Below, piece after piece: positions 12,000 to 20,291 of a DNA stretch of 64,000 bases (positions are counted from its first letter, which is position 1; each line of letters begins with the position of its first letter). Where the stretch lies: contig NZ_JBBYXK010000001.1 in assembly GCF_039655875.1 (NCBI RefSeq), positions 620,001 to 684,000 of the forward strand. The letters are read 5' to 3'. The notes beneath the pieces were generated by a model. That model was not told the DNA's origin. It saw nothing but the letters and a program-made list of their open reading frames with translations, and ran no database searches. The stretch is from Emcibacter sp. SYSU 3D8 (GTDB lineage: Bacteria; Pseudomonadota; Alphaproteobacteria; SMXS01). The position numbers and the translations under genes are program-made.

Positions 12000-13031
12000 C
12001 TATCCCAGATACCGCGAGACGAGCGGACCCAGCCTGTTCGCCACCGCCAGCGGCAGGCGCGACCACACCGCGATCATCAGCCTGTATTTCGGGTTGTTGG
12101 GGCTGGCGTCGGGCAACCGGTCGCCGCGCCACAGATAATATTCGTAGTGCAGTGGCTCGGGCTCAAAGCCGAAATTGCGCTTGAAGGCGAATGCGCCGGA
12201 CCCGACCTTGCTGCGCCCGAAATCGAACATCGTGCAGCCGCGCGCGCCTGCGCGGCACATCAGGTCGTAATACATGAAATCGTTCGCCCCCAAGCGCCGC
12301 GCCTCCAGTCCGCCGCCGCCATAATAGGGCAAGACCTGATCGCGGAAGTAGAAGTTGAGCACCGCGGCGACAGGCACGCCGTCGGCCGTGATCGTGAGAA
12401 CGTCGGATTCTCCGGGAAACGCGCGAAGCAATTCAGCAAACCATCGCCTGGGGAATACCGGCGTGCCCAGGTTTCGAACGCTGGCCGCATAGAGCGGGAA
12501 GAACCGGTCGAGGCCGCGGTCGATCCCCGCGGCCAGACCGCGTCCGATGGCCTTGCGCACGACAGCCCGCTGCTTGCGCGGTATCGCTTTCAGGTTGGCG
12601 TCCGGATCGGCGGTGATGGAGCGCCGGAAGGTGGCGTAGGCCCCATCCTTCGCCGGCCAGCCGAGGCCGGTGGCGATCTGCGCGCGGAGTTCCAGATGAT
12701 CCACGTCGAGCAGGTCGGCGAGCGCCATCGCGTGACCGGCCAGCATCTCCACGATCTCGGCCGTATCGCCGACCGGGCCACCATAGACCGCGAACGCGGT
12801 CGACATCAGGGCATGCCCGAACAGCAGGCTTTTGATCCGCACCAGCGGCAGCACGCCGACAACCCGGCCCCCGTTCTCGGCAACCAGGTACGGACAATCG
12901 TGGCCATAGGCGTTCTCGATGGCGGTCCGCCAGCCCCACAGATGAAAGAACGTGGCGGCGGGCGCGGCGCGGACATAGGCGTCCCATTGCCCCTTGTCGT
13001 CCGGCGACGCTTCGCGGACCGTGATGGTCAT
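12000..13031 (-). CDS. XrtA-associated FemAB-like acyl/aminoacyl transferase
   Basis: A 343-residue protein of the PEP-CTERM-associated FemAB family (GNAT-like fold). It begins MTITVREASPDDKGQWDAYV, followed by FFHLWGWRTAIENAYGHDCP, which is characteristic. A second half (KVGSGAFAFKRNFGFEPEPL) closes the double GNAT fold. FemAB proteins attach amino acids to peptidoglycan using aminoacyl-tRNA; members in exosortase loci probably modify the polysaccharide or a lipid, but no reaction is established. It is in the middle of the minus-strand operon, 12 bp after the deacetylase stop. Confidence 0.9.
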   Translation of the reverse strand: MTITVREASPDDKGQWDAYVRAAPAATFFHLWGWRTAIENAYGHDCPYLVAENGGRVVGVLPLVRIKSLLFGHALMSTAFAVYGGPVGDTAEIVEMLAGHAMALADLLDVDHLELRAQIATGLGWPAKDGAYATFRRSITADPDANLKAIPRKQRAVVRKAIGRGLAAGIDRGLDRFFPLYAASVRNLGTPVFPRRWFAELLRAFPGESDVLTITADGVPVAAVLNFYFRDQVLPYYGGGGLEARRLGANDFMYYDLMCRAGARGCTMFDFGRSKVGSGAFAFKRNFGFEPEPLHYEYYLWRGDRLPDASPNNPKYRLMIAVWSRLPLAVANRLGPLVSRYLG

Positions 13032-13043
13032 GGTCAGCGTGTC

Positions 13044-13871
13044 TCATCCATCGAGAAAGACCCTGTCCATGCGGTCCCATTCGAAATCGCGCAGGGCGCG
13101 GCGGATCTTGCCTTCCATGGCCGAAAGCCGGGAATAGTGCCGGACCCGCGACCGCAGCGGCGCGCCGTGCTGGCGGGGCTGATCCGGATCGATCTCCCAG
13201 GGATGGAAATAGAACATGGCCGGTTGCCCATCGCGTCCGTTCACCCGCCGCCATGCCCAGCGCGACCAGGCATAGGGCAGCAGCCGGAAGTAGCCGCCGC
13301 CGCCGCAGGGCAACCGCTTGCCGAGCAACGCGACGGTGCTGACCGGCACCTCGATGAGTGCGCCCGTTCCGGCCCGGTGGCTGAATCGCTCGCCGCCGGG
13401 CATGCCATAGATGTCGTGGGCGATGGGATAGATGCTCGAGCTGTAGGTGTGCCCCTCCTCGGCCAGGACGTCATGGGCCCAAAGGGTCCGGGCGTCGATG
13501 GAGAAGCTGGCTGCCCGGTAGCCGTTCACCGCGGTGCCGGACAGATCCTCCAGCAGCGCCTTGGTGTGCCGCGTGTCGTCCCGGAACTGGGCGTGCGTCA
13601 TGTCGCCGACGCGGCGGTGGCGGAAGCCATGGCTGGCGATCTCGTGACCTTCGGCGGCCATGCGCCGCAGCAGCGCCGGATAGCGCTCCGCGACCCAGCC
13701 CAGGGTGAAGAACGTGGCCTTCACCCCGTTCTCGGCGAACAGATCCATGACCTTGTTGGTGTTGCGCTCGACCCGGTGCGGCAGGCCATCCCAGTCCCTC
13801 TCGCCGATCTGGCCGGCGAAGGCCTGGACCTGGAAGTAGTCCTCGACGTCGACGGTCAGCGCGTTGCGCAT
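13044..13871 (-). CDS. XrtA-associated polysaccharide deacetylase
   Basis: NodB-fold carbohydrate esterase (CE4), predicted to remove N- or O-acetyl groups from the exopolysaccharide. The 275-residue product opens MRNALTVDVEDYFQV (metal/catalytic Asp), has HEIASHGFRHRR supplying the two metal histidines (SHGFRH), and FYFHPWEIDPDQP near the end. ATG 13871 is chosen because family members begin right at the TVDVEDYF block; a GTG at 13907 would add 12 residues. No signal peptide is visible, which fits cytoplasmic or atypical export for this subfamily. A 145-bp gap separates it from the barrel gene upstream. Confidence 0.9.
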   Translation of the reverse strand: MRNALTVDVEDYFQVQAFAGQIGERDWDGLPHRVERNTNKVMDLFAENGVKATFFTLGWVAERYPALLRRMAAEGHEIASHGFRHRRVGDMTHAQFRDDTRHTKALLEDLSGTAVNGYRAASFSIDARTLWAHDVLAEEGHTYSSSIYPIAHDIYGMPGGERFSHRAGTGALIEVPVSTVALLGKRLPCGGGGYFRLLPYAWSRWAWRRVNGRDGQPAMFYFHPWEIDPDQPRQHGAPLRSRVRHYSRLSAMEGKIRRALRDFEWDRMDRVFLDG

Positions 13872-13985
13872 GTCGGGCCGGCCGGACAGGATGGCAGAAG
13901 ATGGCACGGACCACTCGCTGCGTTGACAGTGAAACCCGGTTCATTTTCCGGGCGCGGCTGAAATAAATCAACCAAACAAAATCAA

Positions 13986-13997
13986 CGGCATATGCCG
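13986..13997 (-). terminator. possible weak hairpin with T-rich flank
   Basis: The 12-bp perfect palindrome CGGCATATGCCG lies 20 bp past the barrel gene stop. Read on the minus strand it is followed by TTGATTTTGTTTGG, a T-rich stretch. The stem is only 4-5 bp, so at most it would attenuate transcription into the deacetylase. The AT-rich 109-bp gap could instead be an internal promoter region. Confidence 0.3.
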
Positions 13998-14016
13998 GAC
14001 AACTTCACTGAAATTC

Positions 14017-15489
14017 TCAGAATGTCACCCGCAGGTTGAACTGGATCACGTTCTCGGTCTGGTCGTTGATCGACTGGTTTGAATCGAGCAGGGAGAAGAC
14101 ATAGGCCAATTCGGCATCCAGATATTTCGAGAACGTATAGTGCAGCTCGGCCCGGGCGCCGTAGAAGTTGTCCACCCGGCTCGGCCCCAGGTCGAAATCG
14201 GTGTGCCGGTGACGCAAATGCAGCACGGCCCGCGTACGGTGGTTCAATCGTTGGGAGAATCGCGTCTTGATGTCGTATTCATGGATTTCGCGGTCCGTGG
14301 TGTCGAACTTGCGCACTTCGTAATAAGCGCGCGCATCCCAGGAGAACAGCCGCTTTTCCCACTGGGCGTTTACTTCCAGCCGGTTGCTTCCGAAGGTGTC
14401 GTTCTCGATGCCGAACACGATGTCGTCGGGGTCGAGGAGGCTGCCAAAGTCGCTGACGAAAAAGTCGAAATCGTTGAACTGGCCGTCCTCGTTGATGTCG
14501 GCGAAGCGGCGGTGGGTGGTGGTGATCTGGTGCAGGTAGGTGACCCCGAACTTCCACCGTTTGCGGCGATAGACCGCGTCGGCGCCGAACGAATTTTCAC
14601 CATCCTGCTTGCCGTACCACAGCTTCACGTCGGTGTTGCGCGTCGGGTTGAAGCGCAGGCCCGCATGCCACGCCAGTCCGTTGATATCGTCGTTGAGATC
14701 CGGGTCGGTGATCTTCTGGTAGCCCGCCGTGCCGGTCACGCCAAGCCAACGCACAATCCTGTATTCGAGGTCGAGATGGGCGTCGATCTCCTCGGCCTCG
14801 CGTCCATCGCCGCGATGCCGGCGGTCATAGGAGGCCGTGGCGCCCCAGTGGAAGCGGCCAAGCCGGTCGCCGCTGTCCGCCGAAACCTGGCCCCTGTGGC
14901 TCATATAGCTGTCGATGAAACGTGGCGTGGGGTCGTCTGACCGGGGCTTGGCGACCGTCACGTAGCGGAACAGATAGGTCCACCGCATGTCGGCGATATC
15001 GAACAGGCGGTGCTCGAAGCTGGGCTCGACCGAATAGGACATGGTCTGGCGCCGGTTGATCGAGAAATTGGTGTCCGAGAACGTCACCGAACCGGTGTTG
15101 TCCACGAACGGCTCGGCCATGACGCCGGTGGCGTCGATATAGAAATGATCCTCGATCACCTCAGCATGAAGCTTCGAGCGCAGATGGTTGCGCCACTGGG
15201 TGCGGCCGTCATTGACGAAGTGCAGCAGCGTGCCGTCGTAGTCGGCCTGGAACTTCAGCCGGTTGCCATCGGCCTTGATCGCCAGCCCCGGCTCGACCCT
15301 GAAAACCAGATCGGATTCCTTGCCGGCATTGTCCAGGTCCACATTGTCCGTATAGGCGACCTGCGCCTCGAGGCGCGGCGTAACGCGCCACTTGGCAGCC
15401 GACGCCGTCTGGCTGGTGGCCAGGATCGGCAATACTGCAAGGGACAGGATGACGACGCATCTCGGGTTCGTGGCCCGTCTGCATCTCAC
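14017..15489 (-). CDS. XrtA-associated outer-membrane beta-barrel protein (TIGR03016-type)
   Basis: A 490-residue outer-membrane protein. The signal peptide spans about residues 1-32 (VVILSLAVLPILATSQTASA). The mature chain begins KWRVTPRLEAQVAYTDNVDLD and continues as alternating polar/nonpolar strands ending in IQFNLRVTF; a terminal Phe is the usual BAM signal. The start is set at GTG 15489, which has GGGGAGGG 8-9 bases upstream and gives a clean signal peptide; a TTG at 15552 would overlap the kinase gene. It is a conserved member of exosortase A exopolysaccharide loci and a candidate secretion pore or barrel partner for polymer export. Confidence 0.88.
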   Translation of the reverse strand: MRCRRATNPRCVVILSLAVLPILATSQTASAAKWRVTPRLEAQVAYTDNVDLDNAGKESDLVFRVEPGLAIKADGNRLKFQADYDGTLLHFVNDGRTQWRNHLRSKLHAEVIEDHFYIDATGVMAEPFVDNTGSVTFSDTNFSINRRQTMSYSVEPSFEHRLFDIADMRWTYLFRYVTVAKPRSDDPTPRFIDSYMSHRGQVSADSGDRLGRFHWGATASYDRRHRGDGREAEEIDAHLDLEYRIVRWLGVTGTAGYQKITDPDLNDDINGLAWHAGLRFNPTRNTDVKLWYGKQDGENSFGADAVYRRKRWKFGVTYLHQITTTHRRFADINEDGQFNDFDFFVSDFGSLLDPDDIVFGIENDTFGSNRLEVNAQWEKRLFSWDARAYYEVRKFDTTDREIHEYDIKTRFSQRLNHRTRAVLHLRHRHTDFDLGPSRVDNFYGARAELHYTFSKYLDAELAYVFSLLDSNQSINDQTENVIQFNLRVTF

Positions 15490-15520
15490 GCCCAGCGCCC
15501 TCCCCCAACGACCGCCAAGC

Positions 15521-16462
15521 TCAGCTCCTGTAATATTCGTAATACGAACCAAACCGCACCTTGCCGCCCATGAAGCGCGCCTTGTTGAGCAGCAGGCTGA
15601 TGTGACGGCAATCGCTGATCAGCGACAGCGCCTCCATCACCTGAGTCTCGCGCGTGCGATCGGCCTCGACCACGAACATGATCTGGCCCATGCGCGCGGC
15701 GAGAACGCCCGGCGCGCTGGAGGCAAGCACCGGCGAGCTGTCGAAGATCACGATCCGGTCATGGTAGCGGCGCGCCATTTCCTCGAGCAGCGCCGCCATC
15801 TTCTCGGACGACAGCAGCTCCGTGGCGCCTGGATGGGGACGGCCGGCAGGCAACACCGTCAGATTGTCGATGTTGGTGCGCAGCAGACAGTCGGCCACGT
15901 CGAGACGGTCGTCGACCAGCACATCGATCAGGCCCTTGTCGGCGTCGATGTCCAGTGCGCTCAGCAACTGAGGCCGTGCCACGTCCGCGTCGATCAGCAT
16001 GACCGTCAGATCGCGCTCGGAGGCAATGGACAGGGCCAGGTTGATGGAACAGAAGGTCTTGCCCTCGCCCGGCTGGGTGCTGGTGACCATCAGCAGGTTG
16101 CCGTTGGGAATCAGGTCCGGGCTGCTCGGCAGCGCCTTGCGCAGCAGCTGACGCTTGACGATGCGGAACTCCTCGGCCACGCGGGTCGGCGCGTCATCGG
16201 GGACAATGAAACCGCCCTGGCGCAAACGATCGAGATCGATCATGGCGGATTGGGAGCGCCGCCGGTCGCGTGCCCGCTGCTCGGCATCCGCATCCGGCTC
16301 GGCAGGGACTTCTGCCTCTGGCGTCAGGGGAAGCGGTTCAGCCTCGGTCTCCAGGGCGGCCTTGCCGGCGTCGGCCTGCGCCGGATCGTCGGCCGACCGG
16401 GCATCGGCGATCCGCTGCGCGGCGCGCTCGATCAGGTTCTTGTTGGCGTCATCCGTGCCCAT
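15521..16462 (-). CDS. XrtA-associated tyrosine autokinase (BY-kinase)
   Basis: Cytoplasmic BY-kinase that pairs with the membrane chain-length protein to control polymer length. In the 313-residue product the nucleotide site is STQPGEGKTF (Walker A, residues 128-137), followed by MLIDAD (155-160, Walker A') and IVIFD (237-241, Walker B). The C-terminus has a tyrosine cluster, GSYYEYYRS (Y307, 308, 310, 311), the autophosphorylation target. An N-terminal acidic, low-complexity region of about 70 residues precedes the kinase. Its ATG overlaps the stop of the chain-length gene (TGATG), consistent with a stoichiometric pair. Confidence 0.93.
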   Translation of the reverse strand: MGTDDANKNLIERAAQRIADARSADDPAQADAGKAALETEAEPLPLTPEAEVPAEPDADAEQRARDRRRSQSAMIDLDRLRQGGFIVPDDAPTRVAEEFRIVKRQLLRKALPSSPDLIPNGNLLMVTSTQPGEGKTFCSINLALSIASERDLTVMLIDADVARPQLLSALDIDADKGLIDVLVDDRLDVADCLLRTNIDNLTVLPAGRPHPGATELLSSEKMAALLEEMARRYHDRIVIFDSSPVLASSAPGVLAARMGQIMFVVEADRTRETQVMEALSLISDCRHISLLLNKARFMGGKVRFGSYYEYYRS

Positions 16463-18036
16463 CAGCTGGATCCCCAGAGGGCAACCGGCGCAATCCGGTA
16501 GGTCATGACAAATACATATGCCACAACAAGACCGGCCAGCACGACCGAGAACGACGCGATCTCGATCCGCCGCCGCCGGCTGTAGCTGTCGAACGGCACG
16601 GCCGAGATCGTACCCAGTACCGGAAGGTCGAAACTGGCCCGCAGCCGGTTTGCGGTGGAAAAGGTGTGATGCACCTGGCTGAGCAGGAACGCGACGCCAA
16701 GGCCCGCGGCCAGGCCGATCAGCAACGACGCCGACAGCAGGGCGGGACGGTTCGGGCTGCTGGGCGCGCGCGGCAGGTCGGGCGGCTCGATCACGCGGAA
16801 CTGCACCTTGTCGGTCTTGCCTTCCAGGTCCTGGGTGATCCGCGCGGATTCACGCCGCTGCAGCAGATCCTCGTACTTCTTCTTCACCACCTCGTAGTCG
16901 CGGTCCACCCGCATCAACTCGGCTTCGACATTCGGGACGGTCTTCGCCAGTTCATCGAACTGCGCGATCATGGTTTCCTTGCCGGCTATGCGGGATTTGA
17001 GGCTGGCCAGGTTGGTGTCGGCATCCACCAGCTTGACCTGAATCTGCTCCCACACCGGATTGATCATGGTCGCGTTGGGATTGAGCGGGCTTTCGTCGTC
17101 GCCGGCATTCTGGTTGGTGGCGGCGGCCCGCTCCCTGTCGTAATCCTCGAGCGCCTTGTCGAGCGATTCCTGGGCGGCGACAACGTCGGGATGGAGCGGC
17201 GTATAGCCCTGGGCATCCAGTTCTCCCAGCTTGCGCCGCATTTCGGCGATCTGGTCGGCGGCGCCGAACGAATCCCTGTTGGTGCCGCTGGCCGTGCGAA
17301 TGGCGATGAAGCGCGGCACGGCCAGCGACTGCCTCGCCAGTTCCGCACGCATCAGCGCGGCGTCGTTGTATTGCCGCTGCAGATCCGAAAGTTCGCTCTT
17401 CTCGCGCTGCATGCGGGCGAAATAGTTTTCGTCGCCCGGCAGCAGGCCGATATTGTCGCGGCGGAACTGGGCCCGGCGCTGTTCGGCCTCGGACAATTGC
17501 TGCTCGTAATCGCGGATCTGTTCATCAAGGAACCGGCGGGCCTGCGAAATATCCTGGCGGCTCAGCCCAAGGTTGCTCTCGACGAAGATGGTCAGCAGCG
17601 ACTGGACGACCCGCTGGGTCTTCTGGCGGTCATGATCCTCGTAGGACAGGCGGAACAGGTTGGGGGCGACCGGCGTAAGCTCGACGCGGGTGCGGATCTG
17701 GGCGGCCATGGCCGCGACCTGCGCGTCGCTGGTCGCGGTCAGGTCCAGGTCTGCCATGCGCAGCACCCGCTCCATGTTCGGCCGGCTGAGCAGCGTCTGC
17801 TGCATCACCTGGACCTGGCGATTGGTGTCGACATCCACAGTCACGCCCTGAAGCAGGTCGTTCAACATCGTGTCCGTGTCGATGTAGATCTGGGCAGAGG
17901 ACCGGAACATGTCGGGAATCGACGTTACATACATCCAGCCGCCAAGCGTCACCAGCCAGGCCACGCCGAGCGCATACCAGCGGCGCAGCCACAGCGAGCG
18001 CAACAGAAGCAGGAGTTGTACGTAATTATCGTTCAT
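16462..18036 (-). CDS. XrtA-associated polysaccharide chain-length determinant (Wzz/GumC-like)
   Basis: Inner-membrane PCP protein controlling chain length and connecting the polymerase to the export channel. The 524-residue product has TM1 at about 20-38 (WYALGVAWLVTLGGWMYV), a long periplasmic coiled-coil region (SEAEQRRAQFRRDN, YEVVKKKYEDLLQRRE) and C-terminal membrane segments around RPALLSASLLIGLAAG and SFSVVLAGLVVAYVFVM. ATG 18036 (MNDNYVQLLL) is chosen at the family start; the open frame runs further upstream without homology. A 205-bp gap (18037-18241) with no gene separates it from the export lipoprotein gene. Confidence 0.92.
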   Translation of the reverse strand: MNDNYVQLLLLLRSLWLRRWYALGVAWLVTLGGWMYVTSIPDMFRSSAQIYIDTDTMLNDLLQGVTVDVDTNRQVQVMQQTLLSRPNMERVLRMADLDLTATSDAQVAAMAAQIRTRVELTPVAPNLFRLSYEDHDRQKTQRVVQSLLTIFVESNLGLSRQDISQARRFLDEQIRDYEQQLSEAEQRRAQFRRDNIGLLPGDENYFARMQREKSELSDLQRQYNDAALMRAELARQSLAVPRFIAIRTASGTNRDSFGAADQIAEMRRKLGELDAQGYTPLHPDVVAAQESLDKALEDYDRERAAATNQNAGDDESPLNPNATMINPVWEQIQVKLVDADTNLASLKSRIAGKETMIAQFDELAKTVPNVEAELMRVDRDYEVVKKKYEDLLQRRESARITQDLEGKTDKVQFRVIEPPDLPRAPSSPNRPALLSASLLIGLAAGLGVAFLLSQVHHTFSTANRLRASFDLPVLGTISAVPFDSYSRRRRIEIASFSVVLAGLVVAYVFVMTYRIAPVALWGSS

Positions 18037-18241
18037 TCTTCGACTTCGGAGCCTCGAGCTTCCCGGGCCCATCCCGTTCCACCAGCGTCGCCCCGGCCGC
18101 CGGCTATCGTTGTCCCTCGTCCGCCGCGGCGCAATATCGACGCTGCCGCACGCCGCGTCCGTTCAGGCGGTCCGGCGTACCGTGAAAGGCCGCCAGGTGC
18201 TGCACGGGACACAGCCTCCGAAGCGCCAGTCCCCCGGCAAA

Positions 18242-18868
18242 TCAGAAAAAACTCTCCGGGATGATGATCACGTCGCCCGGATTGATCTTCACATTGGCGG
18301 ATACGTCGCCGTCGCGGATCAGGTCGCTGATCCGCACGGTATATTCCTCCTGCCGCTTGCTTTCCGTGTTGTAGCGCACGAGCGTCGACCGGTTGCCCGC
18401 CGCATATTCGGTCAGACCGCCGACGCTGATCATCACGTCGAGCAGGGTCATGTTGGCGCGGAAGGGAATGGCCTGCGGTTCGGTTGCCTCGCCGACCACG
18501 CGCACCTGCTGCGCGAAGGGTCCGGTGAAGCCCGAGACAATGACGGTGACGATCGGATTGCGGATGTATTTGGACAGCGCGCCCTCGATGTCGCGCGCCA
18601 GCTGGGTCGGCGTCTTGCCCGTGGCCGGCATGTCCTCGATAAGCGGCACGGATATGCGGCCGTCGGGGCGCACGGTCACTGTGGTGGTGACCTCCTGGTT
18701 GCGCCAGACGAACACATTGACCGTGTCGAGCGGACCAATGATGTAGTCCGGTCCGGGCCCTTCAGCCGGGGAGACGAATTCGGCCGCGGGAAGACGTTCA
18801 TGGGTGGCGCCGCAGGCAGCGACAGCAAGCGCCAAGGCAGCGGCAAGTAGCAGCCGCGTCCAATTCAT
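18242..18868 (-). CDS. polysaccharide export outer-membrane lipoprotein (Wza-like, XrtA type)
   Basis: Outer-membrane auxiliary export protein of the Wza/BexD group. The 208-residue precursor has a lipobox AVAAC near residue 19, then the Poly_export domain (DYIIGPLDTVNVFVWRN) and an SLBB domain (VRVVGEATEPQAIPFRANMT), ending IPESFF. There are two adjacent ATGs (18871 and 18868); the second is favoured because AGGA is then 5 bases away. It is probably the first gene of the minus-strand XrtA operon, with the promoter in the 196-bp gap up to 19067. I found no convincing sigma-54 site there. Confidence 0.92.
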   Translation of the reverse strand: MNWTRLLLAAALALAVAACGATHERLPAAEFVSPAEGPGPDYIIGPLDTVNVFVWRNQEVTTTVTVRPDGRISVPLIEDMPATGKTPTQLARDIEGALSKYIRNPIVTVIVSGFTGPFAQQVRVVGEATEPQAIPFRANMTLLDVMISVGGLTEYAAGNRSTLVRYNTESKRQEEYTVRISDLIRDGDVSANVKINPGDVIIIPESFF

Positions 18869-19067
18869 CATGATCCTGACAGGCAACTCGACATCCCTCT
18901 CCGGCACTTCACACAAGTTGCCGCCATCAAGCGATAGCGTTGGTCGACTGGCTGACGGCCAGTGAAAACTGCCCCCAAGCAGCAACCATGAGTCCAAGCC
19001 TATACCGCCAATTCCCTTGATTCTCCATCCATTTGTGAAGATCGGGTACCCAGCGCGGTGCCGCAGT

Positions 19068-20291
19068 TCATACCAGCCGCTCGGCCGCAGGCTGGTGCCC
19101 GAGGAATCCGGCAGGGCTTGCCGACGCTCCATAAGCCCCCGATTGGAACACCACGACCAGATCGCCGACAGCCGTTTCCGGCAGGGCCACATTATCGCCA
19201 AGCCGGTCCAGCGGGGTGCACAAACAGCCCACGACGTCGGCCGTTTCCGTTGCCGGCATGTTCATCCTGCCGGCAATCGCCAGGGGATAATTCTTGCGGA
19301 TCACCTGGCCGAAATTGCCTGACAAGGCAAGGTGATGATGCAATCCGCCATCGGTCACCAGGAAGGTTTTGCCGCGCGAGACCTTGCGGTCGACGATTCG
19401 CGAGACATAGAGCCCCGCCTCTCCCACCAGATAGCGGCCGAGCTCGATGGCGAAGGCGGCATCGGGACATGCGGCGCGGCCGCGCGCGAGCAGCGGCCCC
19501 AAGGCCCCGCCGATCCGGCCCAAATCCAGCGCCGCTTCGCCAGGAAAATACGGAATGCCGAATCCGCCGCCCAGATTGATGTAGCGCACCGGCGCGGGTG
19601 CGTCTGCCGCCAGCCGGGTTGCCAGATCGACGGTTTTCTCCAGGCAATCGATCAGGACCTCGCCATTGAGGATCTGCGAGCCGGCGAAGATGTGGAAGCC
19701 GAGAAACTCCAGCGGCAGCCCCGCCAGCTCGGCCAGCAGCGCCGGCACCGCCTCCTCGTCGACGCCGAACTGCTTCGGCCCGCCGCCCATGCGCATGCCC
19801 GATTGCCGCAACTCGAACAGCGGATTAACCCGAACCGCCACGCGCGCACGGGTGCCAAGCGCGCTTGAAATTGCCGCCAGACGGCGCATTTCCCCGGCCG
19901 ATTCAAGGTTGACGGTCACGCCGGCCGTTGCCGCCATGCGCAGTTCCGCGTCGGTCTTGCCGGGTCCGGCAAAGCTGATCCGGCTGACAGGGATGCCCGT
20001 GGCCAGCGCGCGCTCAAGTTCCCCGGACGACGCCACATCGAGCCCGTCGACCAGCCCTGCCAGCAGTCCCACCACCGCAGGCAACGGATTGGCCTTGATC
20101 GCATAATGCAGGTCCAGCCCCGCTGGCATGGCGGCGCGCAACTCCGAAACCCGCGCGGCGATCAACCCGCTGTCGTAGATGTAAAGCGGCGTCCCCGCCT
20201 CGGCCGCCAGTTCGGTCACGCTGCGACCGCCCGCCATCAACTCGCCGTCGCGGACCTGGAAGCTGCCTGGCGGCATGGCGGCGCGGCTCAT
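19068..20291 (-). CDS. PLP-dependent decarboxylase, exosortase A-associated
   Basis: Fold-type III (alanine-racemase-like) decarboxylase related to diaminopimelate and ornithine decarboxylases. In the 407-residue product the PLP lysine is K66 (HYAIKANPLP), followed by the phosphate-binding GGGFGIPY and the C-terminal CLCTPLDRLGDN block that supplies the active-site Cys and Asp from the partner subunit. Family members occur beside the AMP ligase and ACP in exosortase A loci, so a role in making an amino- or acyl-derived modification of the polysaccharide is likely. It overlaps the ligase gene by 4 bases (ATGA). Confidence 0.9.
   Translation of the reverse strand: MSRAAMPPGSFQVRDGELMAGGRSVTELAAEAGTPLYIYDSGLIAARVSELRAAMPAGLDLHYAIKANPLPAVVGLLAGLVDGLDVASSGELERALATGIPVSRISFAGPGKTDAELRMAATAGVTVNLESAGEMRRLAAISSALGTRARVAVRVNPLFELRQSGMRMGGGPKQFGVDEEAVPALLAELAGLPLEFLGFHIFAGSQILNGEVLIDCLEKTVDLATRLAADAPAPVRYINLGGGFGIPYFPGEAALDLGRIGGALGPLLARGRAACPDAAFAIELGRYLVGEAGLYVSRIVDRKVSRGKTFLVTDGGLHHHLALSGNFGQVIRKNYPLAIAGRMNMPATETADVVGCLCTPLDRLGDNVALPETAVGDLVVVFQSGAYGASASPAGFLGHQPAAERLV

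Noticed and set aside
11994-13961. 655-codon plus-strand frame over the FemAB and deacetylase genes
   Set aside because: Antisense shadow of two well-supported genes. No recognisable domain or start signal.
16270-18264. 664-codon plus-strand frame over the chain-length gene
   Set aside because: Composition and position show it is the reverse shadow of the chain-length determinant and kinase genes.
18880-19060. Search for a sigma-54 site before the export lipoprotein gene
   Set aside because: Several TTGG or TGGC words occur, but none has GC at the right spacing.
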